DNA from: Citrus sinensis | Taxonomy: Eukaryota; Streptophyta; Magnoliopsida; Sapindales; Rutaceae | NCBI RefSeq assembly: GCF_022201045.2 | Contig: NC_068564.1 | Coordinates: 29,665,001-29,729,000 of the forward strand | Length of the DNA stretch: 64,000 nt | Direction of reading: 5' to 3' | Part shown: positions 10,669 through 22,396 of the stretch, piece after piece | Numbering within the stretch: position 1 is the first letter of the stretch | Layout: each line of letters opens with the position of its first letter | Translations under genes and position numbers: made by a program | Notes under the pieces: generated by a model | What the model was told of the DNA's origin: nothing | The model's input: only the letters and a program-made list of their open reading frames with translations | Databases searched by the model: none

Positions 10669-12486
10669 TCATTGTGATGTGAAAGCCTGAAAAAAAAAAT
10701 TATGCATTGAAAATATAAGAAATGCAACTCTTTTTCAGATCAAAGATGTTTAAAAATATAATTTTTTTTGGAGAATTTGGAATAAACCTCACCGAGAATA
10801 CGTTGCAATGACCAGGATCTGCAACATGGCAAGCCAAGTTTTCAAGGGGACCCTGCCCTGTATAAATGGCTTGGAAGCAGAAGCCAACGAAAGCTAGCAT
10901 AGCAAGACGCCCATTCTTTATTTCCTTAGTCCTCAACACCATCACAGGCTCTGGGGACCCTCTTCCCCACATCATGGGATCAAACCATATCCCACCAGGG
11001 TAGCCAACATCTGGCTTCGGCTTTGTCTTGTTTGGGAGATCTGGTTGAATGTCAACACATCCTGGATTAATTATATCAGCCCATCTTCTGCCTTCTACCC
11101 ATCCCATCAGGGCCAACTGAACCACAAATAAAGTTGTGGGGTCTGCAAAGTATTCACGAGAACCAGCATCGTACCATGAGAAGTTCTCAATGAGGCCAAT
11201 GCTTTCAAGCCATTCTGGTATGAGGATTCCAGCCACAGCCAGCATTGCCCACCTGCCGTGAATTAGCTCAGCTTGAGCAAACCATTTAAGCAACTCTGGA
11301 TCAGACCCTGGAAAATAAGATTTAATTTAGGGATGAGCCATGTGTACAAATCTACCATGTTGGATGTCAATTGTCAGCAACTTATATCATATTAGAAGTT
11401 CTTGTAGCAAAATGAAGGATGAGCTACTTCTGAAAGGTACTCCAAGTACCCCTCCAAGAAATAAAGACAAGGTTAATGACCTTAACCATACAAGCTAATT
11501 AAGCGTCCTGCTTGCCTTTCCCTGGAAAAAAATATTTAGGCAGGACAGGGTCACATGGGACAATCCAATAAAATTATGCTCGGTGTTTCAACTTTCAAAT
11601 GTTCTTCCTTGTTACTATAATCACTATCAATAATCGAGATATTTCAAAATCAATGAGTATGTGGACTGTGGTAAGATTCTATAGGAAGGACATACAAAAT
11701 GACATAATGTACCTGTCTTATGAGATGCCTGTCCTACTTAAGACTAATCTTATACCCAGATGACAGAACCGACTCACCCGCCATTAATTCTTTTCACTTA
11801 CAACACAATTAATTATCTGAGGAATAACTTACAATTGAGAAGAGTTAAATCTATCAAATGTAGCAGGAAAAACAAGGTTCAAAAAAATTAAAAAAAAAAG
11901 GTTTGATCATCATTATAACCAAAAGTTCAGCATAATATTCCGGAAAGATGCTTAATTAATTCTAAACACATTTAGAATTCATACCTAATCCAAGAGGATC
12001 GAAGCCATAATCTCCCGGAAGGCTGTTCAACACAGAGATAAGAAGTCATATTACCATGATACCCAGAAAAAAAGAAAATGCCAATTCTAATTACACAGTC
12101 ATCGGTTACAAACGGAATTAAGAAGAGAGAATGCCTGCCATCAAGCCAAGAGGGCGGTGTGCTGCCAGGGAACCACAATGGTCTGTCCGGAGGGAGCGGT
12201 TCACAAACACTTGACACTCCTTTTGTTGCATTCACTATCACACCACCTCTTCCCACTAGGCATTTTGTAATCTTCTCTGTAAAACGTTTCTGAGGTATGT
12301 CCCTGCACCTGCTGCTGTTCACGATTGAACAGGAAAATAGCAGGAGAATTGTTTCAATGCATGAAAGACAATAAATCTATATCCATTCAATGTAATAATA
12401 ATAATTCTTCATAATTAAAGAAATTGTTGTGTATGTGACCTGAATGGGAGGGTCGAAAGTGCTGTAGAAGCAATGGCTAGGGCCAT
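10669..12486 (-). CDS. LHCA6: photosystem I chlorophyll a/b-binding protein LHCA6
   Basis: Five exons: 12486-12440, 12314-12135, 12022-11985, 11307-10793 and 10686-10669, giving 265 residues. The mature start carries [19 protein letters not shown], which is diagnostic of LHCA6. The LHC motifs follow: [27 protein letters not shown] (helix 1, chlorophyll ligands E and R), a middle helix ([20 protein letters not shown]), [15 protein letters not shown] and [20 protein letters not shown] (helix 3). The C-terminus is [14 protein letters not shown]. The first 50 or so residues form a chloroplast transit peptide. LHCA6 works in thylakoids with LHCA5 to attach PSI to NDH for cyclic electron flow. Intron 2 (12134-12023) appears to use a GC donor, and the exon 2 acceptor is a CAGCAG tandem (12320-12311). 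Confidence 0.94.
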
Positions 12487-12549
12487 GGATGAGAATGAAG
12501 ATGACAAAGCTTTGCTCAGTCGGGAGCTTATCCACTATTCGACTCTACA

Positions 12550-12572
12550 TATACATACATATATATATATAT
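12550..12572. repeat. AT dinucleotide microsatellite
   Basis: A run of alternating A and T (with an adjoining ATAC variant) lies 65 bp or so upstream of the LHCA6 start. It may double as the TATA region of that promoter. Confidence 0.7.
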
Positions 12573-12654
12573 GCAAGCATAGGTTACTCGTGTCAAGATA
12601 AAACCGGATGACTTGGGAGAGGAAAAAGTGGAATAACATGCTATCATAACCTGA

Positions 12655-12660
12655 CACGTG
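12655..12660. promoter_or_regulatory. G-box CACGTG upstream of LHCA6
   Basis: A palindromic CACGTG lies 169 bp upstream of the LHCA6 start codon, with GATAA sequences nearby (about 12597). G-boxes with I-box-like GATAA elements are common in light-regulated LHC promoters. Function here is inferred from position only. Confidence 0.5.
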
Positions 12661-13747
12661 GAAGAGATGGAAAAGCGATTGTAAGTTTATTATAACCGTT
12701 AACGAACAACTTTCTCAGTTATAAGTAACCAAAGGCTGGTTGGATTTCCTCTGGGCCTAATTGGAACAGGCCCATTAGCATGAACCCAGTCTAAATGGAA
12801 AAGGACAAAATATTACATTCATTGCGTACATGGAAAATCACTCGCAGAAATGAGGTTTTTGGTGCGTACGGGGCGTAGATCATCACAATACTTGTGCTTT
12901 TCAATTTTCAGCGACTGATTGCAACTGTTTACTTGTTCACCTACTGGGTATCCACCTTCTGGAATCTTGATTGGTGAATACGTCACCGCTACTGCTCGTA
13001 CTACAGTCCCGTGACCATTTCTTCTTGTTTAATCTCACTTTCATTAAGAAAAAGAAATAAAACTTCTGATCATATACCAAATGAAAGGGCAATATTATTA
13101 GCCGTTGGTTCTTGTACCACATATTTAGAAATTGCATGATATTGATAGGTTGATGCATGCTTTTAGAGCATTAGAGTCGTGTATTTTTCATTTTAGCTTT
13201 GTGTGCATTATAAAAAGTTTTAAACGTACGTTAAAAAAAATGCAACATGCAACATGTGAGTAGTCCTTCTAAATTCTAATGATCAAACCGCCACTACATT
13301 AGTTTAAAATTTTGAAAGTTTAAAAAGAATTAGAAAAACATAATCTCTTCTGAACATTAAGAATTTAATTATCAGGGGCAGCCGGGCAGGTGCAGGTGCC
13401 GTATAAAAAAAAAAATCCTAATTCAAAATTGTGGTAGTTGAAAACCAGTGTCTAATCTAATCCATAGTGTACAGAGGTCGAGTAGAATGATGTTTCTAAG
13501 TCGATACGTGTCCTAATTTGACAGCAGTTGCATAGACAGTCTATGAAACCTTAAGTGTCGGAATAACAGAACCAGAATCGACTTCCTCTGCTGCTCAGTT
13601 GCAGCTTTTCACACTCTTTCCTTCAAATGTACTCCTGTCTCTGATCACTAACATCTCACCCCATCCCCTCTTCAAACTATTAGATCTCGTCCCCTCTCGC
13701 AAAATTGATGACTCTCAAAACTAAATCCTAAAAAAATAAAAAAACAA
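12661..13747. other. divergent intergenic region between LHCA6 and GH28 gene
   Basis: About 1.1 kb separating two genes transcribed away from each other. It must contain the distal LHCA6 promoter and the GH28 promoter and 5' UTR. CT-rich sequence at 13590-13700 is typical of a plant leader. No transposon ends found. Confidence 0.5.
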
Positions 13748-16700
13748 ATGGTGGAGATATTATCGTTAGGGCGGTTTCACTTGCACCAAAACCGCCCGGA
13801 CCTGCGCCGGTGGGTCCCGGCATTCCTCTCCTCGCACAAGACCCTCTTCACCGTGCTATGGCTGGCCGCCTTCGCTTCTGTCTTCATCTGGCAGCGAAAC
13901 GCCGTCGTTGGGGGCTTCTTGTTTCTCAGATGGGGCGTGGCTTCGAGGCCGATCCCAAGGTTGAGACCCGCGGCGTTCAACTTGACGGATTTCGGCGGAG
14001 TCGGCGACGGCGTTACTCTCAATACGGAGGCCTTTCAGAGGGCGGTTTACGCGATTTCGAAGCTTGGAAAGAAAGGCGGTGGCCAGCTTAATGTGCCGCC
14101 TGGAAGGTGGCTTACTGCTCCTTTTAATTTAACTAGTCACATGACTCTGTTTCTTGCAGAGGATGCTGAGATTCTAGCTATTGAGGTCAGTGTGACTGTT
14201 TTATTATTGTTATTATTATATGTGTTGGATTGGAAATGATTAATTGGCATTGCGCCATTACGTTTAGGATTTTTTATAGTAATGAGATCATGGCTCTCTG
14301 GAATTCCAGTAATTTATATAAAGGTTGATGTGGATTCGTTTTAGTTGTGCAATTCTGGCGTTCTGTTTCTTTTTTGGGAAATATTATTTTGTTGATAGAA
14401 TGGATGGTTTCTTTTTTTTTTGGCAATTGTAAGCTTGTATTATATTATGATTTAGACGGTGGCTATATACTGCCTTGTCAACTTGCTCAATCCTTGTTTA
14501 TAACATTCATTCTGATTAGATCACATTAGCTCTTCTCAACGTAATTAGTTGGAAGGTGGCTGATTTCGCTCTGATTCCTTGTTGCAATCATTTCCTCAAG
14601 TTCATCATACATCAAGAGCGTGCTATCTGTGTGAATGTGCATTGTGAGATGTTAAGACTTTGATCTACTAGGAAGTAGGAACTGTATTCTTTATATAGTT
14701 AAATTTCGCTGTTGGTTTCCTCAATTTTTAAGTCATAAAAATCTTCTTTCTAAATAGTTTGCATTGTTGTATACTGCTATTTATTTCCTTTCTTGATTGA
14801 AATATTTTCCTATGCATATCTAGTTTAACAGACTGTCATCACTATTGAAATTTTGACATTATAGTTGTGGAAGTAGATCTTGTTTTTCAAACTTCTTTAC
14901 CTCAACGATTTCATTTATTATTTTACCTCTTTCAATCTCTAATCATCGAAAGATATTGGTTATATTGGATCTCTCATTCTTATGTAATATTTTAACAGAA
15001 TGAGAAGTACTGGCCACTAATGCCTCCATTGCCTTCATATGGTTATGGGAGAGAACATCCTGGCCCTCGGTTTGGGAGTTTCATCCATGGTCAAAACCTC
15101 AAAGATGTTGTAATAACAGGTTGGTTCATCTTTCTCAGTTCAGTTTTATGGCTTTTTTATATTTATTCTTCAATGCCTTTGACTTTTTCTTTGTCCATTT
15201 TTCTTCTGCTAAATAATTTGTCATACTGATCAAGTAGAAAGGCCTTTTTTTGGAAACTTGACTGATATAAAATGCCCAACACTAGAGGCACTAGTAAAAG
15301 GAATTCCTTTTTTTTTAAGTTCTCAAGACTTCTATTAATCTTAAACTAATTCAACATTTTATTTACACATCCTTGTGTTTTGATATAAGATTCAGAGTTT
15401 TTTGTTGAAAATTTATGGTTAACTGTCATATAAACTTAGTCTAGTATATCTATTGAGAATCTTTTTTATAGGTAAACTTGCCTTGGCCCTATCATCCTGC
15501 TCAGTATTGCCCGTGACTCATACTAGCATCCCGCTAGGAATTGCCCATAACTCATATTATAACTTCTGTTTAATAATGCTCTAATGAAAAGGAAAAATAT
15601 ATAATTTAAAAAAAAAGGGGCCGATCTCATAAGAAGGCTATATTATGTTATCTAACACCAAAATGGTGTTCTGTGGAATGCCCCAACTCGGAAGCATGTC
15701 TTTTCTTTATCGTAGTTTGGCTTGCTTAAAGAACTAAAATGGAATTAAAAAGAGGTTTTGCTTTTGGTGTCCTTCCTTCATAATAAAAAGCATCAAATCT
15801 GACTGGATCTGTACCAACTGAAATTGCAGGTTTCGAAACAAGTCTGATTAACCATTGAACACACTATTGTTTTGATTGGTAAATGTTGTACAAATATAAT
15901 AGAATCTATCTACATATAGCAAAGGAGTGTAATCAGGAGACCCTTTTCAGATATTAAGGTCATTTTAGGAGAATCCGGATTGTGGGATAGCTAGTTCCTG
16001 ACTGCCTTTGCCTTTTGACCTTAAAATGTCACTGGCCGGGCTACTCCACAGTGGTATGCCTCCCTTAAGTATACTCAAAACATAACTTTCTTACTAGAAA
16101 TTACAATCTATGTTACAGTAACAGAGGAGTAATCAAAAAGGAAGGAGAAGATTCTTAGCTACTCCGGGGATTATAGCCATCACTGACTTGTGCAATATGA
16201 ATTTGTTTAGTTGAAAATTAACTCCTTATTAGTTGACCATAAAGGTTTGCACTGAATACTGATATGACTGTAATTCTGGTTAAAATCAATCCTTGCACCT
16301 TTCTTTGTTGTAAATGTTGATCTCCTGACTTGGTTTGATTTGGTTTATGTATCTGCTGAGCAACAGGGCATAATGGTACTATCAATGGACAAGGACAAGC
16401 ATGGTGGAAGAAATATCGCCAAAAGCTTCTTAATAACACTAGGGGCCCACTTGTGCAGATAATGTGGTCTAGTGACATTCTCATCTCTAATATAACTTTG
16501 CGTGATTCTCCATTTTGGACCCTTCACCCATATGACTGCAAGAATGTAACAATCAGGAATGTTACAATTTTGGCTCCCATAGTTGAAGCTCCAAACACTG
16601 ATGGAATTGATCCCGGTAAGTAGTAGTAGTCTGATCTTTATTTTTTGTTTTGGCAATTGGCTAACAGCCTAACACAGCTTTAAGTGAACACATTTAGCCA

Positions 16701-19178
16701 ATCATAGATTAAAACTAATGTGGGCCACAAATTACACAATTGTATAATGTTAATTATTTTGAATTCAAGACAGAGAAAGTGAAATAGGAGAGAAAAATGA
16801 TCTAAAAGGCATTTAAGTGATCGTGATGAAGGATGGGAAAATATTCCACTGCAGAGGTTTTATATTATAAACCAAATGAACTTGATTTGTGCACTGGCTG
16901 TGAACCATTTAAGGATATTATAAATTGCAACCTTGTAATAAGGTAAATATGAATACATCACATTGGATGCCTCAAAATCTAGGCTTTCATTTCCAAGATA
17001 CAGCTATTTGGTTTACTACAGTAATTCTCATCTGTGAATTTTATTTTCCATTTTCTTGTTTCATTCTGAATGTGACTAACTCCTAATTTTTTATGCATAA
17101 ACAGATTCATGCGAGGATATGGTGATTGAGGATTGTTACATAAGTGTTGGGGATGATGCAATTGCAATAAAGAGTGGATGGGATCAGTATGGAATTGCTT
17201 ATGGACGACCTTCAATGAACATTCTCATCCGTAACCTTGTTGTTCGATCTATGGTCAGGTGAAATTTCTTGTATATTTTGCTTTCATTTTATGCTAGTTG
17301 CTTTGATGTTCTCGCAAAGTATGTTCTATGATTACATGTGTATGCATAAGCTCTATTCATATGTGTGCTTGAATAGTGCGCATAATTGAATCTTTCAGAA
17401 GTCTCTCTTCATGCTTGATTGTGCCTGTGAACTTTAGCATGGGTAGTGTGTGCCTTTATGTTTATGGTCTAAATTATGAATAATTGTCCCCAAGAGCGGA
17501 GCCCGTGCCTAAGTAATATCCTCTTTTGTAGTTACCTTATTGCTAGTTTTTGAGTCATCCTCTATAAAAGTTAGCATAAATGCTTGGTTTATATTCCAAG
17601 TATGATAAGCTAGTTTCAAGTCCAAAATTCTTTCGCCCAACTTTTCATGTATTTTATACTCTTGATTTTATTCTGTTTTAGTAAATTATGGGCAAAATAA
17701 AAAGGAAGATCTTATCATTATTCTTGATGATGTTATAATTGTTTCAGTGAATTGGTTTGGTCAGTTTTTAAAAAAGCAACGCGTATCTCTCTACAGTTCG
17801 CGAGGATAAAAGTTGTTAGATACATGTAATTATATTTGTGGGTAAAAGCTCATTTAGTCCCTATATTTTAAGATTAGTATTTATTTAGTCCCTATATTTT
17901 TAAAAATACCTCGAAATATCCCTACCGTTAAAGTATTGATACCCCTACCGTTACTTTTTATTTCTTTTAGCTTACTTTTACAATATTATCCTTTTATAAT
18001 AATTTTTTATTTGGACATTAATAAAAATAAAATAATTAAATTACCAATTTAACCCTAAAAATTATATTAATTTTTAATTGTCAAAAATTAAATTATTACT
18101 TTTTATTTCTTTGGGCTTACTTTTACAATATTACCCTTTTATAATGATTTTTTGTTTGGACATTAATAAAAAAATATAATTAAATTGCTAATTTAATGCT
18201 AAAAAATAAATAAATATATATATATTAATTTTTAATTGTCAAAAGTTGTATGCAAACTACCAAGTGTGCAAATGGTGCTTGAAAAAAAATTAATATAATT
18301 TTTTTTTATTTTCTAGGGTGAAATTGGTAATTTAATTATTTTTTTTATTAATGTCGAAATAACAAAATTATTATAAAAGGGTAATATTGTAAAAGTAAGC
18401 CAAAAGAAATAAAAAGTAACGATAGGAGTATCAATACTTTAACGGCATGAATATTTTGAGGTATTTTAAAAAATATAGGGACTAAACGGACAGTAATCTT
18501 AAAATATAGGGACTAAATAAGCTTTTACCCTTATACTTATACATATGTATGTAGAGAGGCAAAAATTAGCTGTCGGTCTTATGTAGGAGTAATTGCATGT
18601 CTTCTCTCTTTAGATGGTAACTGAGATCCACCTTGCCGGTACTGTGGAACAGTGCAGGTGTATCCATAGGTAGTGAGATGTCTGGTGGTGTGTCAAATGT
18701 GACGGTTGAGAACCTCCTTGTGTGGAGTTCAAGGCGTGCAGTTCGGATCAAGACCGCCCCTGGAAGGGGCGGATATGTTCAAAATATAAACTATCGGAAT
18801 CTGACATTTGACAATGTCCGAGTTGGGATTGTAATCAAGACAGATTACAATGAACACCCAGATGAAGGTTATGATCCAAAGGCACTTCCAATACTTAAAG
18901 ATATAAGCTTCATTGGAGTCCATGGTCAGGGAGTACGCGTGCCTGTTCGTATCCATGGAAGTGAAGAAATTCCGGTAAGAAATATCACTTTCCAAGATAT
19001 GTCAGTGGGATTAACATACAAGAAGAAGCATATTTTTCAGTGCGCCTTCATTCAAGGCCGTGTAATAGGGACCATCTTCCCTGCTCCTTGTGAGAACCTT
19101 GACCTGTATGATGAGCAGAAAAGGCTCCTCAAGCGCTCTATGTCCCAGAATGTAACAGATATAGATTACGATTTTTGA
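13748..19178 (+). CDS. GH28 polygalacturonase-like protein, membrane anchored
   Basis: Five exons: 13748-14185, 14999-15119, 16367-16615, 17105-17258 and 18653-19178, giving 495 residues. A hydrophobic segment near residues 33-50 (TVLWLAAFASVFIW) after a short basic tail suggests a type II signal anchor, so Golgi or secretory-membrane location. Then comes the right-handed beta-helix of glycoside hydrolase family 28: FNLTDFGGVGDG, GRWLTAPFNLTSHMTLFL, PLPSYGYGRE. Catalytic motifs are NTDGIDPDS and GDDAIAIKSGWD (Asp residues kept) and RIKTAPGRGG. The usual GHG motif is replaced by VSIGSEMSGG, typical of the clade that includes Arabidopsis At1g19170. Pectin (homogalacturonan) is the inferred substrate. 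The start is the first ATG before the anchor. Introns are 489-1394 bp; intron 4 carries a foldback transposon. Confidence 0.93.
17840..18530. mobile_element. foldback / MULE-like MITE with TIRs of about 230 bp
   Basis: The left end GGGTAAAAGCTCATTTAGTC and the right end (complement GGGTAAAAGCTTATTTAGTC) pair as inverted repeats that stay recognisable for about 230 bp on each side. Only a short centre is unpaired, and it includes a duplicated copy of an inner TIR segment (18095-18180). The element lies in intron 4 of the GH28 gene. Flanking DNA gives TTATATTTG and TTATACTTA (7 of 9 match, offset by one base on the left), a possible worn 9-bp target duplication of Mutator type. No transposase sequence is present, so it is non-autonomous. 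Confidence 0.8.
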
Positions 19179-20450
19179 GGTGTCAGGTCCTCAACTTCCG
19201 GTGCCTGTCTTTTGGGAGGCCAAATGTATTGTTGGTATTAGATATAACCATAATGGGCGAAATTAGAGCAGCAGTTGTTTTTATTTTTTATTTTTTTATC
19301 TTTTTACCCCTTCTTTTGGGGCTCCGTTTCATCTTTTCTTACTTGAAGGAGTTGTATGTACAGAGAATCTTCAGTTGTTAATACATTCACGAGGTTTATT
19401 GAAATGCATAATTTGTACCGCACCATCCATTTCTCTTGAACCAAACGGGGCTACCGAATGGTGAATTGTTCTTAAATCTTGATTTCTGAAAATCCGATAA
19501 AATTCTGCAGAAGTAATGGTTGAATTGCTGGCAGCACCTTCATTAGCTCTTGTGTTGAAAATGAAAAGAATTATTTGCTGCTCGGCAATGCGGATGAGGA
19601 GACAAAAACGTTCACGGTAGCAGTAGGGTCCAGTTTCATGAACTTCCAAAAAAATAAAAAATCTATCTCACCACAACCAGAAGCTTTTTTTTAAAAAAAA
19701 AAAAATTTTAAAAGTGTGTCAATACAAATCTTAACCATTATTGTCAGCAACTCAACGCTGAATTGGTAAGAGTAATGCATTAAATTTTTTAGGTTCATTT
19801 GCCGTATCATCAATTTGTTTTACAAAATAACAAAAGAAAAAAAAAGGAAGAAAAATATTGGGCACTTACCGTACAACTAGCTTGTCGCTTATATAACCAT
19901 GGAGGTAGGCTAAGGTCGCGTCGCTTGGGGCTGGCGGTTGATCACTTTTGGCTTTTTCTTTTTTTTTTTTTAAAGTCGTCGTATTGAGTGGCTATTGAAC
20001 ACTTGACTGCACAAATAGAAACAAAACTAGTATCAGTTTGAATCTTTAATACAAAAGGGCACACTATGTCCTCACTAGAGTTTCCTCACTAGAGAGATTT
20101 TAACAAATTAGGAAAATCGTGTGAAAAAGAAATTTAAGAGATGTTATTGTGAATTGTTTAATAATAGGAGAAAAAGACAGGTGTCAAATAGATATGGGTA
20201 TAAGGACGTTGAATCTTTTAGTACCGAATCTGAAAACAGCGAGTGGGCTGCGTGCGGGGTCCAGTGTTTCCTCAATTTGGTTTTACACCTGTAATTATTA
20301 TGGACATATTCTCGTAATATGCTTTGTAGATTACCTAATCAATGACAGAGAAGGGAGAAGTCTATGTTACAGCTTCTGTAAGTAACAGCAGCCAATGGGA
20401 AACTTCCACGGGTGCTAGAGGGGAGAGAAAGAGGCCCCAACGCAAGGTGA
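19179..20450. other. GH28 3' UTR and AT-rich spacer
   Basis: The GH28 3' UTR probably ends within a few hundred bases of the stop. The rest holds poly-A and poly-T runs and no supported gene. A tRNA-like stretch near 19745-19800 was considered and rejected. Confidence 0.5.
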
Positions 20451-20454
20451 TGGA

Positions 20455-20866
20455 AATGGGAAATACCTATTTGATATAACTTATCTTATAGTTTTAAGTA
20501 CTTATTTAATTTGATAAATTTTTATCAACATTTTTTTTTGGTTGTTTGATTATTTTTTAGTAAAACTTTTAAAGATTAAATAAGCTATTATATCTCTACT
20601 AGTAAAAACTCAAATTTTAAATTTTGTAGAGTCGAGATTAAAAAGTTTTTTAAATTATTAAAATATCTAAAATATTACTTACTTATTTGATGGCGTTGTT
20701 TATTTTTTATAACATAATTTTAAAAAAAAATCTCTATTAAATTGATTTTATAATTTTTGATATAAACTCTCATTGCCAACTAAAAATTTTTAAGTAAAAT
20801 TTTTATTAACAAAAGCTCCTTAAGGAGCTCCATTTAAAAACTAGACCAAATGGGGCCTTAGCAATT
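20455..20866. mobile_element. decayed MITE, hAT-like
   Basis: The right end reads CTAGACCAAATGGGGCCTTA, whose complement GGCCCCATTTGGTCTAG resembles the left end ACCTATTTGATATAACTT. The interior is AT-rich with matching inner arms (AAGTACTTATTTAATT-like). Ends are worn and no target duplication is clear. Confidence 0.4.
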
Positions 20867-22196
20867 ATAAATTGCCCTAAATATAACTTACAGATTATCG
20901 AAAGTAAAATAAAAAGAGACCAAAAATATTTTATTTATGTAACACCTGTGATGAGTGATTATATAATTTATCTCGAGATTGAATGTGATTTTTAAGTAAT
21001 TTAATTTGGTTGGTCATTTGAATTAAAAAATTATAAAAAATAAAAAAGTTGATTTAAATTTTATTTTTTTATCTTTTGAAATTAAAAAAAAAAATTGAAA
21101 AAGGAGTGATCATGTAACTTAAAACGTTGAAAAAGATCATCACCATTCACCATGTTGGTTCAATAATGTTATCTGAATAAAGTGATGGTTTAATTAACAC
21201 GACAGAGTTACAAATTGAAGCCTATTCCTCGTTGTTTCTTTCACAATCATTCTTAACAAAGCAGCAAAATAAATTGATTTTAATAATGTCCCTAGCTGGC
21301 ACGTCGTGCATTTTGTGCAAATTAACTTACCAATTAAAAAGGAGTTAACGCAATATTTTTTTATTACCATATAAAGCGTTTTGATTTTTTTTCATATAAT
21401 AATGTTATCATCAAAGGAATTCCCAATTACCTAATGGGACACGTATTCAGTGAATGGGCCCACTGAAATTATATTTTAAACTTTGATTAATTAGTATGTT
21501 TTGTGTTTAGCAAACGTGTGTTAGAATATACGGTTGGTCTGTGTTATAATATGATAGACGGCTATTTTGTCACTTTTTTATTACATACTTTTCATTTTTT
21601 CATATATCATTTTATACTTATTTTAGCTTAACATATATGTATATATATTAATATATATACATATATTAATCTCTTCTCTTTATTTTATTGAGATGAAAAT
21701 ATTAAGAGAAAGCGACTAAAATGACAGAATCATCAGAAGTGACGATATTCTTATTATTTTCTACCACTTTTCGTTGCATTTTTTTCTTTTTTTTTAAATT
21801 AAATTTCATCAATTTATTTTCATTTTTTTCCTCATTTATGCATGCACTTTTTGAAATGAAAACGTTAAAGAAATGAGAAATTAAGTTACTAGAGCTGATA
21901 AGATTCTTGTGCCTTTTTGGCACATTCTTATTACATTATTAACACTCTTTTATAATATTTTTTTTCCATTGTTTTATCTTCATATTTTTGTCCGTTTATA
22001 TTCAACCCTTTCTTGAGATGAGAACATTAATAGAGAGCTGTTAAAATGACGAAAAAGCCACCGCTTCCCTATAAATATCAATTAAAATTACAGAAGAACA
22101 AGTGAACCATGTACAATTTTTTACGATGAACAATTTGATCCGATGAAAATAAAGCTTCCACAAATATGTATATACCATTATTATTAAAAATTGGAC
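20867..22196. other. AT-rich intergenic DNA
   Basis: Very AT-rich with long T runs. No coding frame, promoter or repeat boundary that I can support. Confidence 0.5.
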
Positions 22197-22213
22197 AAAT
22201 TCAAAGCAAAGTT

Positions 22214-22379
22214 TTTTTTTTTTTTTTTGAGAGAAAGTATAACTTTCATTCATTCAACTTTCATTCATTCAATTGGACAAATACAGCACACTCCACGAGG
22301 GTGTAATTCCTTAGCTCACTCACCGGCAAATTTGGCGTTAGAGCTAAATGATTTTGTTTTTTGGGTAGATAATATACCA
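22214..22379 (-). mobile_element. 5'-truncated poly(A) retroposed fragment, LINE-like
   Basis: A T run starting at 22212 marks a poly(A) tail on the minus strand. The inserted piece is bounded by an exact 17-bp target duplication, AAATTCAAAGCAAAGTT, at 22197-22213 and 22380-22396. On the plus strand the insert encodes QHTPRGCNSLAHSPANLALE and then FVFWVDNIP, which resembles the end of an RNase H domain of plant LINE (RVT_3) proteins, so the tail and the coding sense are opposed. An 18-bp ATTCATTCAACTTTC-type unit is tandemly doubled next to the tail. The size (about 165 bp) shows heavy 5' truncation. Confidence 0.75.
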
Positions 22380-22396
22380 AAATTCAAAGCAAAGTT

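Noticed and set aside
19745-19800. tRNA-like sequence (TGAATTGGTAAGAG then GGTTCATTTGCC)
   Set aside because: B-box poor and no flanking duplication; not enough for a SINE or tRNA.
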